Origin: Cochliopodium minus
Lineage: Eukaryota > Discosea > Himatismenida > Cochliopodiidae
Length of the DNA stretch: 61,546 nucleotides
Reading direction: 5' to 3'
Assembly: GCA_024220525.1 (NCBI GenBank)
Contig: JAMYWO010000244.1
Span: 1-61,546, forward strand
Shown here: piece after piece, positions 22,701 through 32,786 of the stretch
Layout of the letters: each line of letters opens with the position of its first letter
How positions within the stretch are numbered: position 1 is the first letter of the stretch
Translations under genes and position numbers: made by a program
The notes under the pieces: model-generated
Databases searched by the model: none
What the model was told of the DNA's origin: nothing
What the model saw: only the letters and a program-made list of their open reading frames with translations

Positions 22701-23507
22701 CTTCCAATCTTCTCTCAGGATCATCTCCTCTGTATATTTTGTCTTCCACGAATCCTCTTCTATTACAATTTACATATGCTGTTGAGACATGGGTAAAGCT
22801 GATCAGATTTTTTGTTTGTTTGGCCAAATCTAACATTCTTAATGCTCCCAAAATCTATTTTGTAAAATTAAAAATTTTGAAAGAGAGGAAGGAAATATTA
22901 AAATTATTTTATAAAGGAGAAAATTCTTTACATTCAAATTGACTGCCAAATCCTAATTGTGATGTGAAAAAAAAAAATTTCGTTTAATAAAAGTGATTAA
23001 TTTGAAATTAAATATTTTTGCAGGAGAATAATTTTATAAAGGGTATAATGATCATCATTTCAAATATATAATTTAAATTTTTCTTTATATTTTCCAATAA
23101 TTTGATGAATATTTTACCAATGGTTCATCAAATCTGACAGTAGCCGCACAATGAATGAATATTTCCACATTATCAACAATTTTTTGTTTATCAGTTTGAT
23201 TGATGGCCATATTCTCTTGCATCAAATCTCCACTGATCACTTCTAATTTGCTTAATGCAAATTCATTGAAATCATCCCTTTGAGTTCTCATCCATTCAAA
23301 GATTGAAGAATTTAATAGTTCATTATGTAATCTGGCCCTGGAATCCTCATTATTCTTTGATCTAACGATCAAATAAATCTTTTTTACTTCTGTCTCCCTC
23401 AATAAGACTTCGATAACCACTTTTCCGACAAATCCTGTACCTCCACTCAAAAAAACTGTTTTGTCTTTATAAAAGGGAATGATAAAATCACTTTTATTGC
23501 TTTCCAT
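16756..23507 (-). CDS. fatty acyl-CoA reductase / DHAP acyltransferase fusion (FARAT-like)
   Basis: ATG at 23507. About fifteen exons encode roughly 1,100-1,200 residues. Part 1 is fatty acyl-CoA reductase: Rossmann motif SGGTGFVGK, active-site YTFTK (YxxxK), then the FAR_C region ([14 protein letters not shown]). Part 2 is a GPAT/DHAPAT acyltransferase with block [10 protein letters not shown] (HX4D), block [11 protein letters not shown], block III FVEGTRSRTGK and block [16 protein letters not shown] makes fatty alcohol and DHAPAT makes acyl-DHAP, the two substrates of alkyl-DHAP synthase, so the protein unites two early steps of ether-lipid synthesis. The same fusion is known in Dictyostelium. 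The C-terminus is ...ALLSKI, a plausible peroxisomal PTS1 variant. One exon (22932-22952) is 21 nt. Introns are T-rich on the coding strand. Confidence 0.9.
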
Positions 23508-23902
23508 CTCTTCTTCTTTTTTTTATTTTATTATTGATCCAAGAAAAAAATCCCAAATAAAAAAATAAAAAAATTTCTTGAAAAGTATTAAAGGCATTGT
23601 GGAACACGAATATAACATGTTATTCAAACTCAAGAAATATAAAATATGCAACAAAAATCATCAAATCATAAGATTATTCAACACAGAATCTTTTTTAAGT
23701 GAGAGGTATCCCTTTCCAATAATATAAAAATAAATGACTTTAAAATAAAATTGGAAAAATTAGATATAGAAATTAATCATTATTTTTCACTTGTTGAGTT
23801 AAAATCATTCAATTTTGCATTATTATAAATATATTTTAATTTTATAACTCGATATTAAAAATTTTGGAAAGAATGAACAAAATATTAAACCAAATTTTTT
23901 AG
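23508..23902. other. divergent promoter region
   Basis: Separates the reductase/acyltransferase start (-) from the aminotransferase (+). The first exon and ATG of the aminotransferase should be here but cannot be fixed. Confidence 0.45.
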
Positions 23903-25752
23903 ATCCAAAAGAAGAAAACCATCTGCCACAAGAGAATTGATGCCATTATCAAATGTTCCAGGAATGTAATTAACTACAAAAATAAAAACCAAATATCAAA
24001 GAATATCAAAAAATTAGGATTTCTTTGGGAGTGGGTAATAAAAAATACTTTGATATTCAAAATTTTGTGTAATAAGCAAAAAATAATAGGGATGCCAAAT
24101 GGGGAATTGTTCCCAATCGTTCAATTTCAATTCACTGTATCTGATGAAGATGGGAAAAGGAAGACAATAAATGTATGTGAGGATATGGTCAAAAAAGGAT
24201 TGCAATATTCTCCATCATATGGAATGCCAGAAACATTAAAATGGTAAAAAAAAATTGTGAAATAAAATTAAATAATTTTATTTTTATTGATTTTTTAATT
24301 ATTATTATTAATAATTATTATTTTTTAATTTTTCATTAATTTTTTTGTTAAAAAGGCTATCCAAATTACACGAAAATTATCATGGTCAAAAAAAGGAATA
24401 CGATTGGAGCATTTGCGTTACAAACGGTTCCCAAGATGGATTAAGGTAACAATTCCTTTTTTTTTTTTTCAATGTGGGGATTAATAAAACTTTTATTTAA
24501 ATTTAAAGTAAAATATTTGATATGTTACTAAATGAAGGAGATACACTTTTGACTGAAGACCCAACTTATTCAGGTTAAAAAAAAATTTTATTTTTGAAAT
24601 ATTAAATATTTTGAATATTATTTTTTATTTTTTAATTTTAATTTTATTTTTTATTTCTTTTTATTTTTTTACCTTTATTTTTTTATTTTATTTTTTTATT
24701 TTATTTTTATATTATTTATTTTGATATTTTTTAGGAGCCTTGTCAGCCTTGGACAGCATCAAACCTAACTTGCACGGGATAGAGTGCGACGACAATGGTC
24801 TTAAAACATCCCTTCTCCAAGAAACTCTTGCAAATTGGAATACAAATCCTTCCACTCAAAATCTCAAATTTCCTAAAGTAAAAAATATTTTCATTTTTTA
24901 TTTTTTATAATTCTATTTTATTTTTTATTTTTATTGTTCATTTTTTATTTTTTTATTATTTTATTATTTTATTTTTTATTATTTTATTTTTTATTTTTTA
25001 TTTTTTATTATTTTATTTTTTATTTTTTATTTTTTATTTTTTATTTTTTATTTTTTATTATTTTATTTTTTATTTTTTAATTATTTTTATTTTTTATTTT
25101 TTATTCTATTTTTTAAAGGTTATTTACTGCATCCCTACTGGTAAATAATTTTCAATCCTTTTTTTATTTCAAACTTCTTATTTTAAAACTAAATCCAGGA
25201 CAAAATCCAAAGGGTAAAATAAATCTTATCAAATTTTCATATTTATTTTTATTTTTATTAATTTCTTTTAAAATTTTTTTTATTTTTTATTTTTTATTTT
25301 TTATTCTTTTTATTTTAATTTATTTTATTTTTATAATTTTATTTATTATTAATTTTTCTTATTTTATTTTTATTTTTAAAAAAATTTTATTATATTATTA
25401 CTTTGATTTTGATTTTTTTATTTATTATTCTATTTATTTTAATTTATTTTTTTTTAATTTTTTTAAATTTTATTTATCATTAATTTTTATTTATTTTTAT
25501 TTTTAAAAGGGTGCACACTATCATTAGAAAGGAGAATGGAGTTGATCAAAATAGCAGAAAAATATGATTTGGTGATCATAGAGGACGATCCTTATTTCTT
25601 CCTTTCATACAATGAGAGACCTCCTTCCCTTTTTTCTCTCGACAAAGTTGGACGTGTCATCCGTTGTGATTCTTTTTCCAAAGTTTTGAGTTCAGGAATT
25701 GTAAAATTTATTTTTTTATTTTATTAATTTTTTTTATTTTTACTTCATTTTA

Positions 25753-25784
<32 letters not shown>

Positions 25785-26494
25785 ATTTTTTTAAAATTAT
25801 TTTTTTATTTTATTTCATTTTATTTTATTTTTATTTTTAAAAAATATTGAACGATATTTTTATTTATTTCTTCATTCATTAATTTATTTCATAATTTTGT
25901 TTGGTATTCATTTTTTTTTTCTTCATTTTTTTTCACTTTCTTATTTCTTAATTTCTTAAAGAGAATTGGGTATGTCAGTGGAGGTTCAAAATTTGTAGAA
26001 AAAATTCAACTTGATTTACAATCGTAAATTTTTTTAATTATTTTATTTTTTTCATATTCTTTATTTTTTCCAATATTCTTATGTAATTATTTTATTTATT
26101 ATTTTTTTAAATTTAAATTTATTTTATTTTTTTCATTCAATTTTTTTTTTATTTTATTTTTTCATGTTAAATATTTTTTATTTTTTTTAACCAAAATTTT
26201 CTAATTATTTTTATTTTTTATTTTTTTATTTTTATTTTTTAAATTTTATTATTAATTATTTTGGACATTTTATTTATTAATATTTTTTTTTTTTTCTAGA
26301 ACGTGTTTACATGCAGGAGGATTGTCACAAGTGGTTTTCACTTCGTTGATGAATGAGTGGGGGGTGGAGGGTTTCGAGAAACACGTGAAAAGGGTGCAGA
26401 GTGCTTACAAGTTAAAGTTGGATCAGTTCCTCTCTGCTTGTAACAAACATCTCACTGGTCTTGCTACTTGGTCCTCTAAAATTGATGCCGGAAT
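23903..26494 (+). CDS. PLP aminotransferase, kynurenine/aminoadipate (KAT II/AADAT) type, 3' end missing
   Basis: Exons from 23903 on read PSATRELMPLSNVPGMISLG, MPNGELFP, LQYSPSYGMPETLKW, VTNGSQDGL, LLTEDPTYSGALSAL, YCIPTGQNPKGCTLSLERR, IIEDDPYFFL and SFSKVLSSGIRIGY with the PLP-binding Lys. This is the fold-type I subfamily of KAT II, alpha-aminoadipate and aromatic aminotransferases, so it likely transaminates kynurenine, 2-aminoadipate or aromatic amino acids with 2-oxoglutarate. Exons of 17 nt (24018-24034), 22 nt (25119-25140) and 15 nt (25199-25213) occur. The last visible exon ends in DAGM at 26494 and an intron follows. About 70 C-terminal residues are absent because the contig ends at 26703. 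The start lies upstream and is not resolved. Confidence 0.85.
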
Positions 26495-26520
26495 GTAAAA
26501 AAAAGTTTTAAAAAAAAATA

Positions 26521-26703
26521 AAAAATAAAAAATAATTAAAATAAAATAAAATAAATTAAAATAAAATAAATAAATTTGATAAATTTGATAAATAAAAAAA
26601 TAAATTTGATAAATTTGATAAATTTGATAAATAAAATAAAATAAATAAAATAAATAAAATAAATAAAATAAATAAAATAAATAAAATAAATAAAATAAAT
26701 AAA
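26521..26703. repeat. AAATAAAATAAAT-type simple repeat at contig end
   Basis: Tandem AAATA/AAATAAAT and TAAATTTGA units run up to the single n at 26704. Low complexity here probably allowed the wrong contig join. Confidence 0.85.
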
Positions 26704-26704
26704 N

Positions 26705-26781
26705 TGTATCATAATTTTCCCATTCTACCTCTAATCCATTTTCTAAAATAGATTGTATTGAATCCACCTGAAAAAAAAAAA
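26705..26781. repeat. 77-base sequence identical to the window's last 77 bases
   Basis: Starts TGTATCATAATTTTCCC and equals 61470-61546 without mismatch. It contains part of one RhoGAP exon and its acceptor. See the finding on scaffold structure. Confidence 0.95.
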
Positions 26782-27955
26782 AAAAATGAAAAAAATTAAT
26801 ATAAAAATAAAAATAAAAAAAAAATTTTTAATTTTACTTTGACCAAATTTCCTCCTACTCTAAATATTCCTTCTACTTTTGAACACTTTGTTTCTAAATG
26901 ATCAAAGACATCCAAAATAAATTTGGGAGTTCCTCCGTAGTTCTTAACTATTTCCGAAAAAGATACGCCAAACACTTTGGGAGGGTTTCTGTTGAGCCTA
27001 AGATTCTCCGTAATTACTTTGGAAACTTCCCTAAATTCATTCAAAGTTTCTGCTATTTCTTTCGTCTCTTTTAAGATTTTTTCTAATAATTTAATATTCT
27101 CCTCTAAATAATCACAAACCTTTTTTAAAAAAAAAAATTTAAAAGTTAATTTAACTTTTTTTTTTGTCATACAATGTTTATTATGGTTGACTCTGTGTTT
27201 GCATTTATTGTAGAAAGCTGTTTTTGAACTACTGATCCCTTATCAAAAAATTGGTTTTTTTCGTCTCTGCTCTGGATTTTGTTTTTCTTCTTTACTGCCA
27301 ACTCAGATATTGCAGTTACATTATCTTTTTTTTTTTTTTTAATTAAATTTTATTTTAAATTTAAAATTTAAAATTCATTTAAATTTCAATATTAATTACC
27401 TTTTCTTAGTAAATCATTGTTTTCTAATTCTGATTTTATGTTTCTTAATTTATCTACCACTCTTGTTTGTATTCTTTGGCAAGATTGGGTAATATTCTGA
27501 TTCATTATCTTTTTAAATTCTGATGCCAATCCCATCAATTCTTTTAATGAGGAGATATCGGCCGAATCAGAGAATAGTTCCAATTGTTTTGTGACCTCAA
27601 TTGAATTCAAATCAATAACTTTATCAAAATTACAATTAAAAATTTCATATTCCCTTGTATATTAAAATTTATTCTCAAGAGATTATCACTTTTTAATGAT
27701 ATTATGATGGCATGATTATATTTATAAGGCAATTTTAGGTTTGGTCAATTATATTCGTTTTATAGTGAAATAATAAATTTTTTATTTACCCTTGTTGCAA
27801 GAAGTTATTTCAGATTCAAGAGATAAAGATAATTTATCCAATGGTTGAACCAATCTTATTGCAGAATTTTGATCTTTTTGTATTTTTCCTAATAAATTTT
27901 TGTATGTCTTTTGAAGCTCAGGAAGATTTTGCTTTGATAATCTTGGCCTAATCAT
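26705..27955 (-). CDS. BAR-like/RhoGAP protein, 5' part (gene continues at 61532)
   Basis: ATG at 27955 (MIRPRLSKQNLPELQKTY). First exon 27955-27790, second from 27618. About 210 residues of long amphipathic helices (LKELMGLASEFKKIMNQ, RIQTRVVDKLRNIKSEL, LLEKILKETKEIAETLNEF) resemble a BAR or other coiled-coil membrane-binding domain. RhoGAP then starts with KVFGVSFSEIVKN and carries the arginine finger EGIFRVGGN. The exon ending NLVK at 26837 splices to VDSIQSILENG, present here at 26767-26705 and again at 61532. After 26705 the sequence breaks at a contig end, and the rest of the GAP domain is found at 61532 downward. The product would switch off a Rho/Rac GTPase at membranes. It is divergent from the phosphatase gene at 28825. 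Confidence 0.8.
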
Positions 27956-27973
27956 CTAATTTCAAATTTTATA
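27897..27973. repeat. 77-base repeat left of the N gap
   Basis: Identical to 28074-28150 on the other side of the 100-N gap. It includes the RhoGAP start codon, so a second ATG appears at 28132. Confidence 0.95.
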
Positions 27974-28073
27974 NNNNNNNNNNNNNNNNNNNNNNNNNNN
28001 NNNNNNNNNNNNNNNNNNNNNNNNNNNNNNNNNNNNNNNNNNNNNNNNNNNNNNNNNNNNNNNNNNNNNNNNN
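27974..28073. other. assembly gap, 100 N
   Basis: Exactly 100 unknown bases flanked by an identical 77-mer on each side. Most likely no bases are missing and the two contigs simply overlap. Confidence 0.9.
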
Positions 28074-28150
28074 TTTTTGTATGTCTTTTGAAGCTCAGGA
28101 AGATTTTGCTTTGATAATCTTGGCCTAATCATCTAATTTCAAATTTTATA
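28074..28150. repeat. 77-base repeat right of the N gap
   Basis: Same sequence as 27897-27973. Confidence 0.95.
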
Positions 28151-28824
28151 ATAAAATTGAGATTAATTTTAACTGTTTGGGAATATTCACAATTTTTTTT
28201 TTTTGTATATTTAACGATTATGTGAAATAAAATTATTAATAACATACAAAACAACAAACTCATTTATGATTATCATAGTGATTTAAATTCTCAAAAAATA
28301 TTTATCCATTCCGAAAATCAAATTCAATTTTAAATTCTTTTCCACATATTCAATTATATCAAAACAATGTTTTTTGAAGAAACCTTCTTTTTTTTTTTTT
28401 TGATTCTATTGATTATCCCATTTTTCCAATTCAAATCTGTTCAGCTAATACTTTTTTTTTATCTTTTTTCTTATATATCTTTGATCTCAACTAAAAAGAA
28501 TTCTTTGACAAATCAAGAAGATTTTTAATTCATTGATAACAAATTTTTGAGAAATCAAAGGGGGAAAAAATTTTCTATTAATTTAGGAAAAAATAAAAGA
28601 TTAAACAAGAGAGGAACTTATTTATCTTTAAACATTCTTTAAACATTTTGTTGGAAATCTATTTAAAAAGTTGAGGAAGTTTAATTTTAGATAATTTAGA
28701 AGATCCGAATTTAACCCTTTTTTATTTCTTTTAGCTGAAATTATAAATTAAAAAATATGAAAAAATTCAAAATTTGAAAATATAATTAAAAAAAGTGAAT
28801 CCAATTTAGCTTGACTTAAAGAAA
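28151..28824. other. divergent intergenic region, about 670 bp
   Basis: Between the RhoGAP start and the Asn-rich phosphatase start. AT-rich, no exon or RNA gene seen; both promoters should be here. Confidence 0.5.
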
Positions 28825-31216
28825 ATGTATGTTAAAAATAGAAGCAGCAGTAATCCTCCAATACCAAAAAGAGTAATTCTTTTTTTTTCTCATTTTTGCT
28901 TTGAATTTTGTTCACAAATATTAATTTTAAATTTTTTTTATATTTTTATTTGAAAGCCTCTCAATCCTCCACCCCAAAATAACAACAATTTGAGTGAATT
29001 AAAACCAATTTCTAATCTTCCCATCAAAAATAATGGAGTTAACAGTAAACAACAAATCCAAAAAATGAATTCAGAAATTCAGGATTTGAACAAGAAAATA
29101 GATCTCATCTTGGAAAAATTGGATCAAGTACTTCAAGATAATAAACAATTGAAATTAATCATCCAACACAAAAATTCAAGCAATAATAACACAAACAATT
29201 CAACCATCACAAACAATAATAACCTTCAACTACCAACTAATTCCAACAATTTTTTGAGCAAAACACCAAGCCCAACGAATAACAAAAGTATGGTGAATGT
29301 AAATAACCAACAAATGTATAATAATCAATATACAAGCAACGGATCAAATCAAAATACTCCAATCCAAAATAATCCCTACAACACAATAGGACATTCCCAA
29401 AATAATGGAATTCATGTGAATCCTTATGCAATATTGGGAAGTGGGCAATTGAATAATAGCCAAAATATCAACAATAACCAACATCAGCACACCCATTCGA
29501 TAGGAAATACTGGAAATAACCATCATAATAACAGCTTTGGACATCATCAAACGAATTCCCTTGGGCAACAACCAACAACCAATAATGGCTCGATGGGACA
29601 TCAGAATAATATCTATTATCCCAACCTCCCAAAGAAGCAAGAATCACAGGAGACCAATGTGGGAAATATCAATGAGGAGGTGGTCTTGGCCTTTGTTCAG
29701 AACATCAATCCTGAGGATCTCAAGGATATTTCAGAGGAAAATGATGAACAATGCATCATCCCAACCAAGAATCGCTTCCATGGGAAATATGATCAGGTCA
29801 TTTTGCCTGTCGTTATCATTCCCAACGAACTAAAATTTCCTTTCACAAATGTTTATAATTTCAGAGATTTGGGTAATGCCACCTTCATCATTTCTCTATT
29901 TAATTTTATTTTTATTTTAATATTTAAAAATAGGAATTGCTTACAAACAAGACAAAACCAACATTCAAATTATACCAAGAAAGGTTTTCAGAGGAGCAGG
30001 TAGAATTTTTGGTTTTTTATAAATAATCCAAAATCTTTAAATATAAAATTTTTGGAATATTTAAATTTATTTGTTGATATAAATTTTATTTTATTTAATT
30101 TTATTTTTTTAATTTTTAAATTTTTTATTTTTATTTTATTTTTTTCTATTTGTTAAATTTTTTTTATTTTTTTTAGTTCCCATGTCAGCATCAGAATCAG
30201 ACATTTTGACATTCAAGGAACAGATAGGAGTGAAAACATACATAGATTTGAGAAGCAAGAGGGAAACAGGGAAAAACCCTTTTTTAAGCAATCTTTTAAA
30301 CCACAAAAACAAACCCACCTACCACAACATCGATTTGTTATCCAAAAACACCACCAACATCAAAGTTCTCTTGCAAGCTGGTAATTTAAAAATTTTTATT
30401 ATTTAATTATTTTTTTAATATTATATCTTTAATATTTTTTTTTATTTTTATTTTTTTATTTTTTAATATTTTGTTTTTTTTTAAATTTTATTTTTTTTTA
30501 AACAATTTTGTCTTTATTTTTTATTTTTAAAACTTATTTCAACCAAATTTTTATTAGGAGGGATAAAGGCAACAACGAGACTAATTGGACAAATGGTAAA
30601 CAGAAACACACGTGAGGAGGCTGTCAAAAACTTTGCAACCAACATCGACGGGTTCACTTTGTATACTATCTTTGTTGATTCTTGTGGAAGCAAAATTGCA
30701 AAAGCTCTCAGAATCTTTTCTAATCCTGATAATTTTCCGTAAAAATTTTATTTGTTATTTATTTGTTTCATTTTAATTATTTTATTTTATCATTTTAATT
30801 ATTTTATTTTATTATTTTATTTTGTTTTTCTTCGATTTAGAATCTTTTTCTTTTGTTCTCATGGAAGAGATAGAACTGGTATCGTTGCAGCGCTTATATT
30901 TTCAATTTGTAAAAAAATAATCCAAATAAATTTTTATTTTTTATTTTATTTCATTTTTTTATTTTATTTTTTTTCTTCAAAAGGTGAATTTCCAAAGAAA
31001 TTTATTGCTGCAGAATATTTTTTGAGTGAATACGGAGGAGTTGATCCTAACATTGCTATCAATTTGGTGAATGGATTCTCTAGTCACACAATGCTTGCTC
31101 TTTTAGACTACATTGAAGAGAAATATTCTAGTGTCGAAAATTACCTTGACTTGATTAAAATAGATAAGTATATAAGAAAGCAAATCAGGTCAAACATCCT
31201 TAAAAACGAATTTTAA
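28825..31216 (+). CDS. Asn-rich tyrosine phosphatase, Y_phosphatase3 family
   Basis: Exons 28825-28872 (MYVKNRSSSNPPIPKR), 28957-29872, 29934-29998, then 30179 onward to the TAA at 31216. Residues 17-60 form a coiled coil (IQDLNKKIDLILEKLDQVL). About 170 residues follow that are rich in Asn, Gln, His and Ser. The catalytic part reads VYNFRDLGGIAY, VFRGAVPMSASESD and YIDLRSKRE, then the active-site loop CSHGRDRTG (CX5R), as in the bacterial-type tyrosine/phosphoinositide phosphatases related to MptpB. A C-terminal helical region ends KNEF. Substrates may be phosphotyrosine or phosphoinositides. It converges on the endonuclease gene, with 73 bp between the stops. Introns separate FRDLG and the Cys loop. 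Confidence 0.85.
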
Positions 31217-31289
31217 TTTTATTTAAAACACAATCAAAAAAAAACCTCTGTATTAAAAATTATATTTAATTATTTCTTGTTATTTTTTT

Positions 31290-31482
31290 TTAATTTTCTT
31301 CTTCTCTGAAACAATTTGAAAAATCGATTTGTTTGGCATAATGAGGGAAATCCACAAAAACGTTTCTATTCCCTTGCAAATCAAAAAGAGCCTTATTACG
31401 ATGTTTTTCCCAAAGAGATACAGGTTCGTTTGCAGCTATCAAAAAAATAAATAAATAATGAAAAGTCAAAGGTTTTACAAAA

Positions 31483-31520
<38 letters not shown>

Positions 31521-32604
31521 CTTTGTCAATCAACCATTCAAGAGTTTCTTTTTCAAAGTATTTTCTTAGGAAAGAATGTTTGTAAGTAACTAAGGTATAC
31601 AAAGTAGATCTAGCTACTAATCCAACATTGTAATGAGGACAAAACCTAGTTCCAGTTCCTTTACCAGAATCAAACACTTTGCCTCCCTTTTTGATGGAAG
31701 GTTCGCTATCTCCCTCTCCAAATATTCTGTTCCCTCTACTTCCATTTGCACTTTTACAAACAATGATCACATGATGCATATCAGATCCAGGGTGATCTTT
31801 TGATCCCTTGTGATAACTTTGAGGATTCACATGCTCTATAAAAAAATTTTTTTTTTTGTTTTTATTTTTAAAAAATTTTTTTCAAATTTCTTTTTTTCAA
31901 ATTTCTTTTATTTTTACCTTCATCTCCTTTTTGTGTTCTCAAACAATCTGATGTCTCCACAATATCATTACTGTACAAACATCTCAAAGTCCCGTCTTCT
32001 TGCCTGTCAATGTAACACCACAAACCAATTCTTCTGTCCCCTTTAGAATTAGAAATTAATAAATTTTTAAAATTCAATTTTAAATTTCGATTTGAATGAA
32101 TAATTTTGAACCCTTTTTATATGTCGATGATAATAGCTGATGTAAGTTTTCATAGTTTACTTCTTTTATGGATTCATAATATTTCTCCCTGTTCTTCTTA
32201 TCAAGATCCTCATCGTAGTATTTCTGTTTTTGATGGAAGAAGGTAGTGTAAAGATATTTCACCACGAACTTGGCTGATCCCAATGGATCTTTCTTCTTGC
32301 ATAAGGGGAATAAATTTTCTTTATTTTCCTTATAATCCTCCATTATCTTCATATTCTTCTGAAAACTAGATTTCATTTTGATATATAATTCATTTTTGGA
32401 GATATCATATTCCTCATTCGATGGTTTATCTATCAATAATGTGGTATATCCTACAAATAAATCAAGCACTTGATATTTTTTCAATATTTCAGCCAATTCC
32501 TTATCATCATTCAGTATAAATTTTTCCAAATTAGGGTTGGAAGGAATGGATACTTTTTGTTTTTTATTTGATCTTCTTTTTTTGTTTTTTGTTTCTTTTT
32601 TCAT
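31290..32604 (-). CDS. endonuclease I family nuclease, no signal peptide
   Basis: Four exons, 32604-32112, 32040-31918, 31835-31521 and 31435-31290, give 358 residues with consistent phases. The C-terminal half matches the bacterial EndA/Bsn endonuclease I family: GDRRIGLWCYID, EHVNPQSYHKGSKDHPGSDMHH, RIFGEGDSEPS, VGLVARSTLYTLVTY, LWEKHRNKALFDLQGNRNVF and VDFPHYA. The HH and the Asn-containing QGNRN are the expected metal-site region. Bacterial relatives are secreted. This one begins MKKETKNKKRRSNKKQK, a strong nuclear-localisation-like basic cluster with no hydrophobic leader. It may cut DNA or RNA inside the cell, or an upstream exon with a leader may be missed. Family membership is sure; location is inferred. 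Confidence 0.88.
31486..31514. repeat. A29 homopolymer
   Basis: Twenty-nine consecutive A on the + strand, a T run on the sense strand of the endonuclease's last intron. Its length is unreliable in most sequencing data. Confidence 0.9.
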
Positions 32605-32786
32605 TTTTTATTTTATTTTATTTTGCATTAAAATAATTTTATATTCGATTCCAAAAAGATAGAAAATGGAAAGAAGAAATGAGTTGTTGAAAGAAAAGAA
32701 AACTTAAAACTTGTTCACAAAAAGAGATGAGGATATATAATCTTACAAAAGCTTTTTATTAATTTATCAGGATTTTTTTTTAATTT

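Noticed and set aside
28129-28150. Second RhoGAP start codon as a separate gene start
   Set aside because: It is part of the 77-base assembly overlap, not a second copy.
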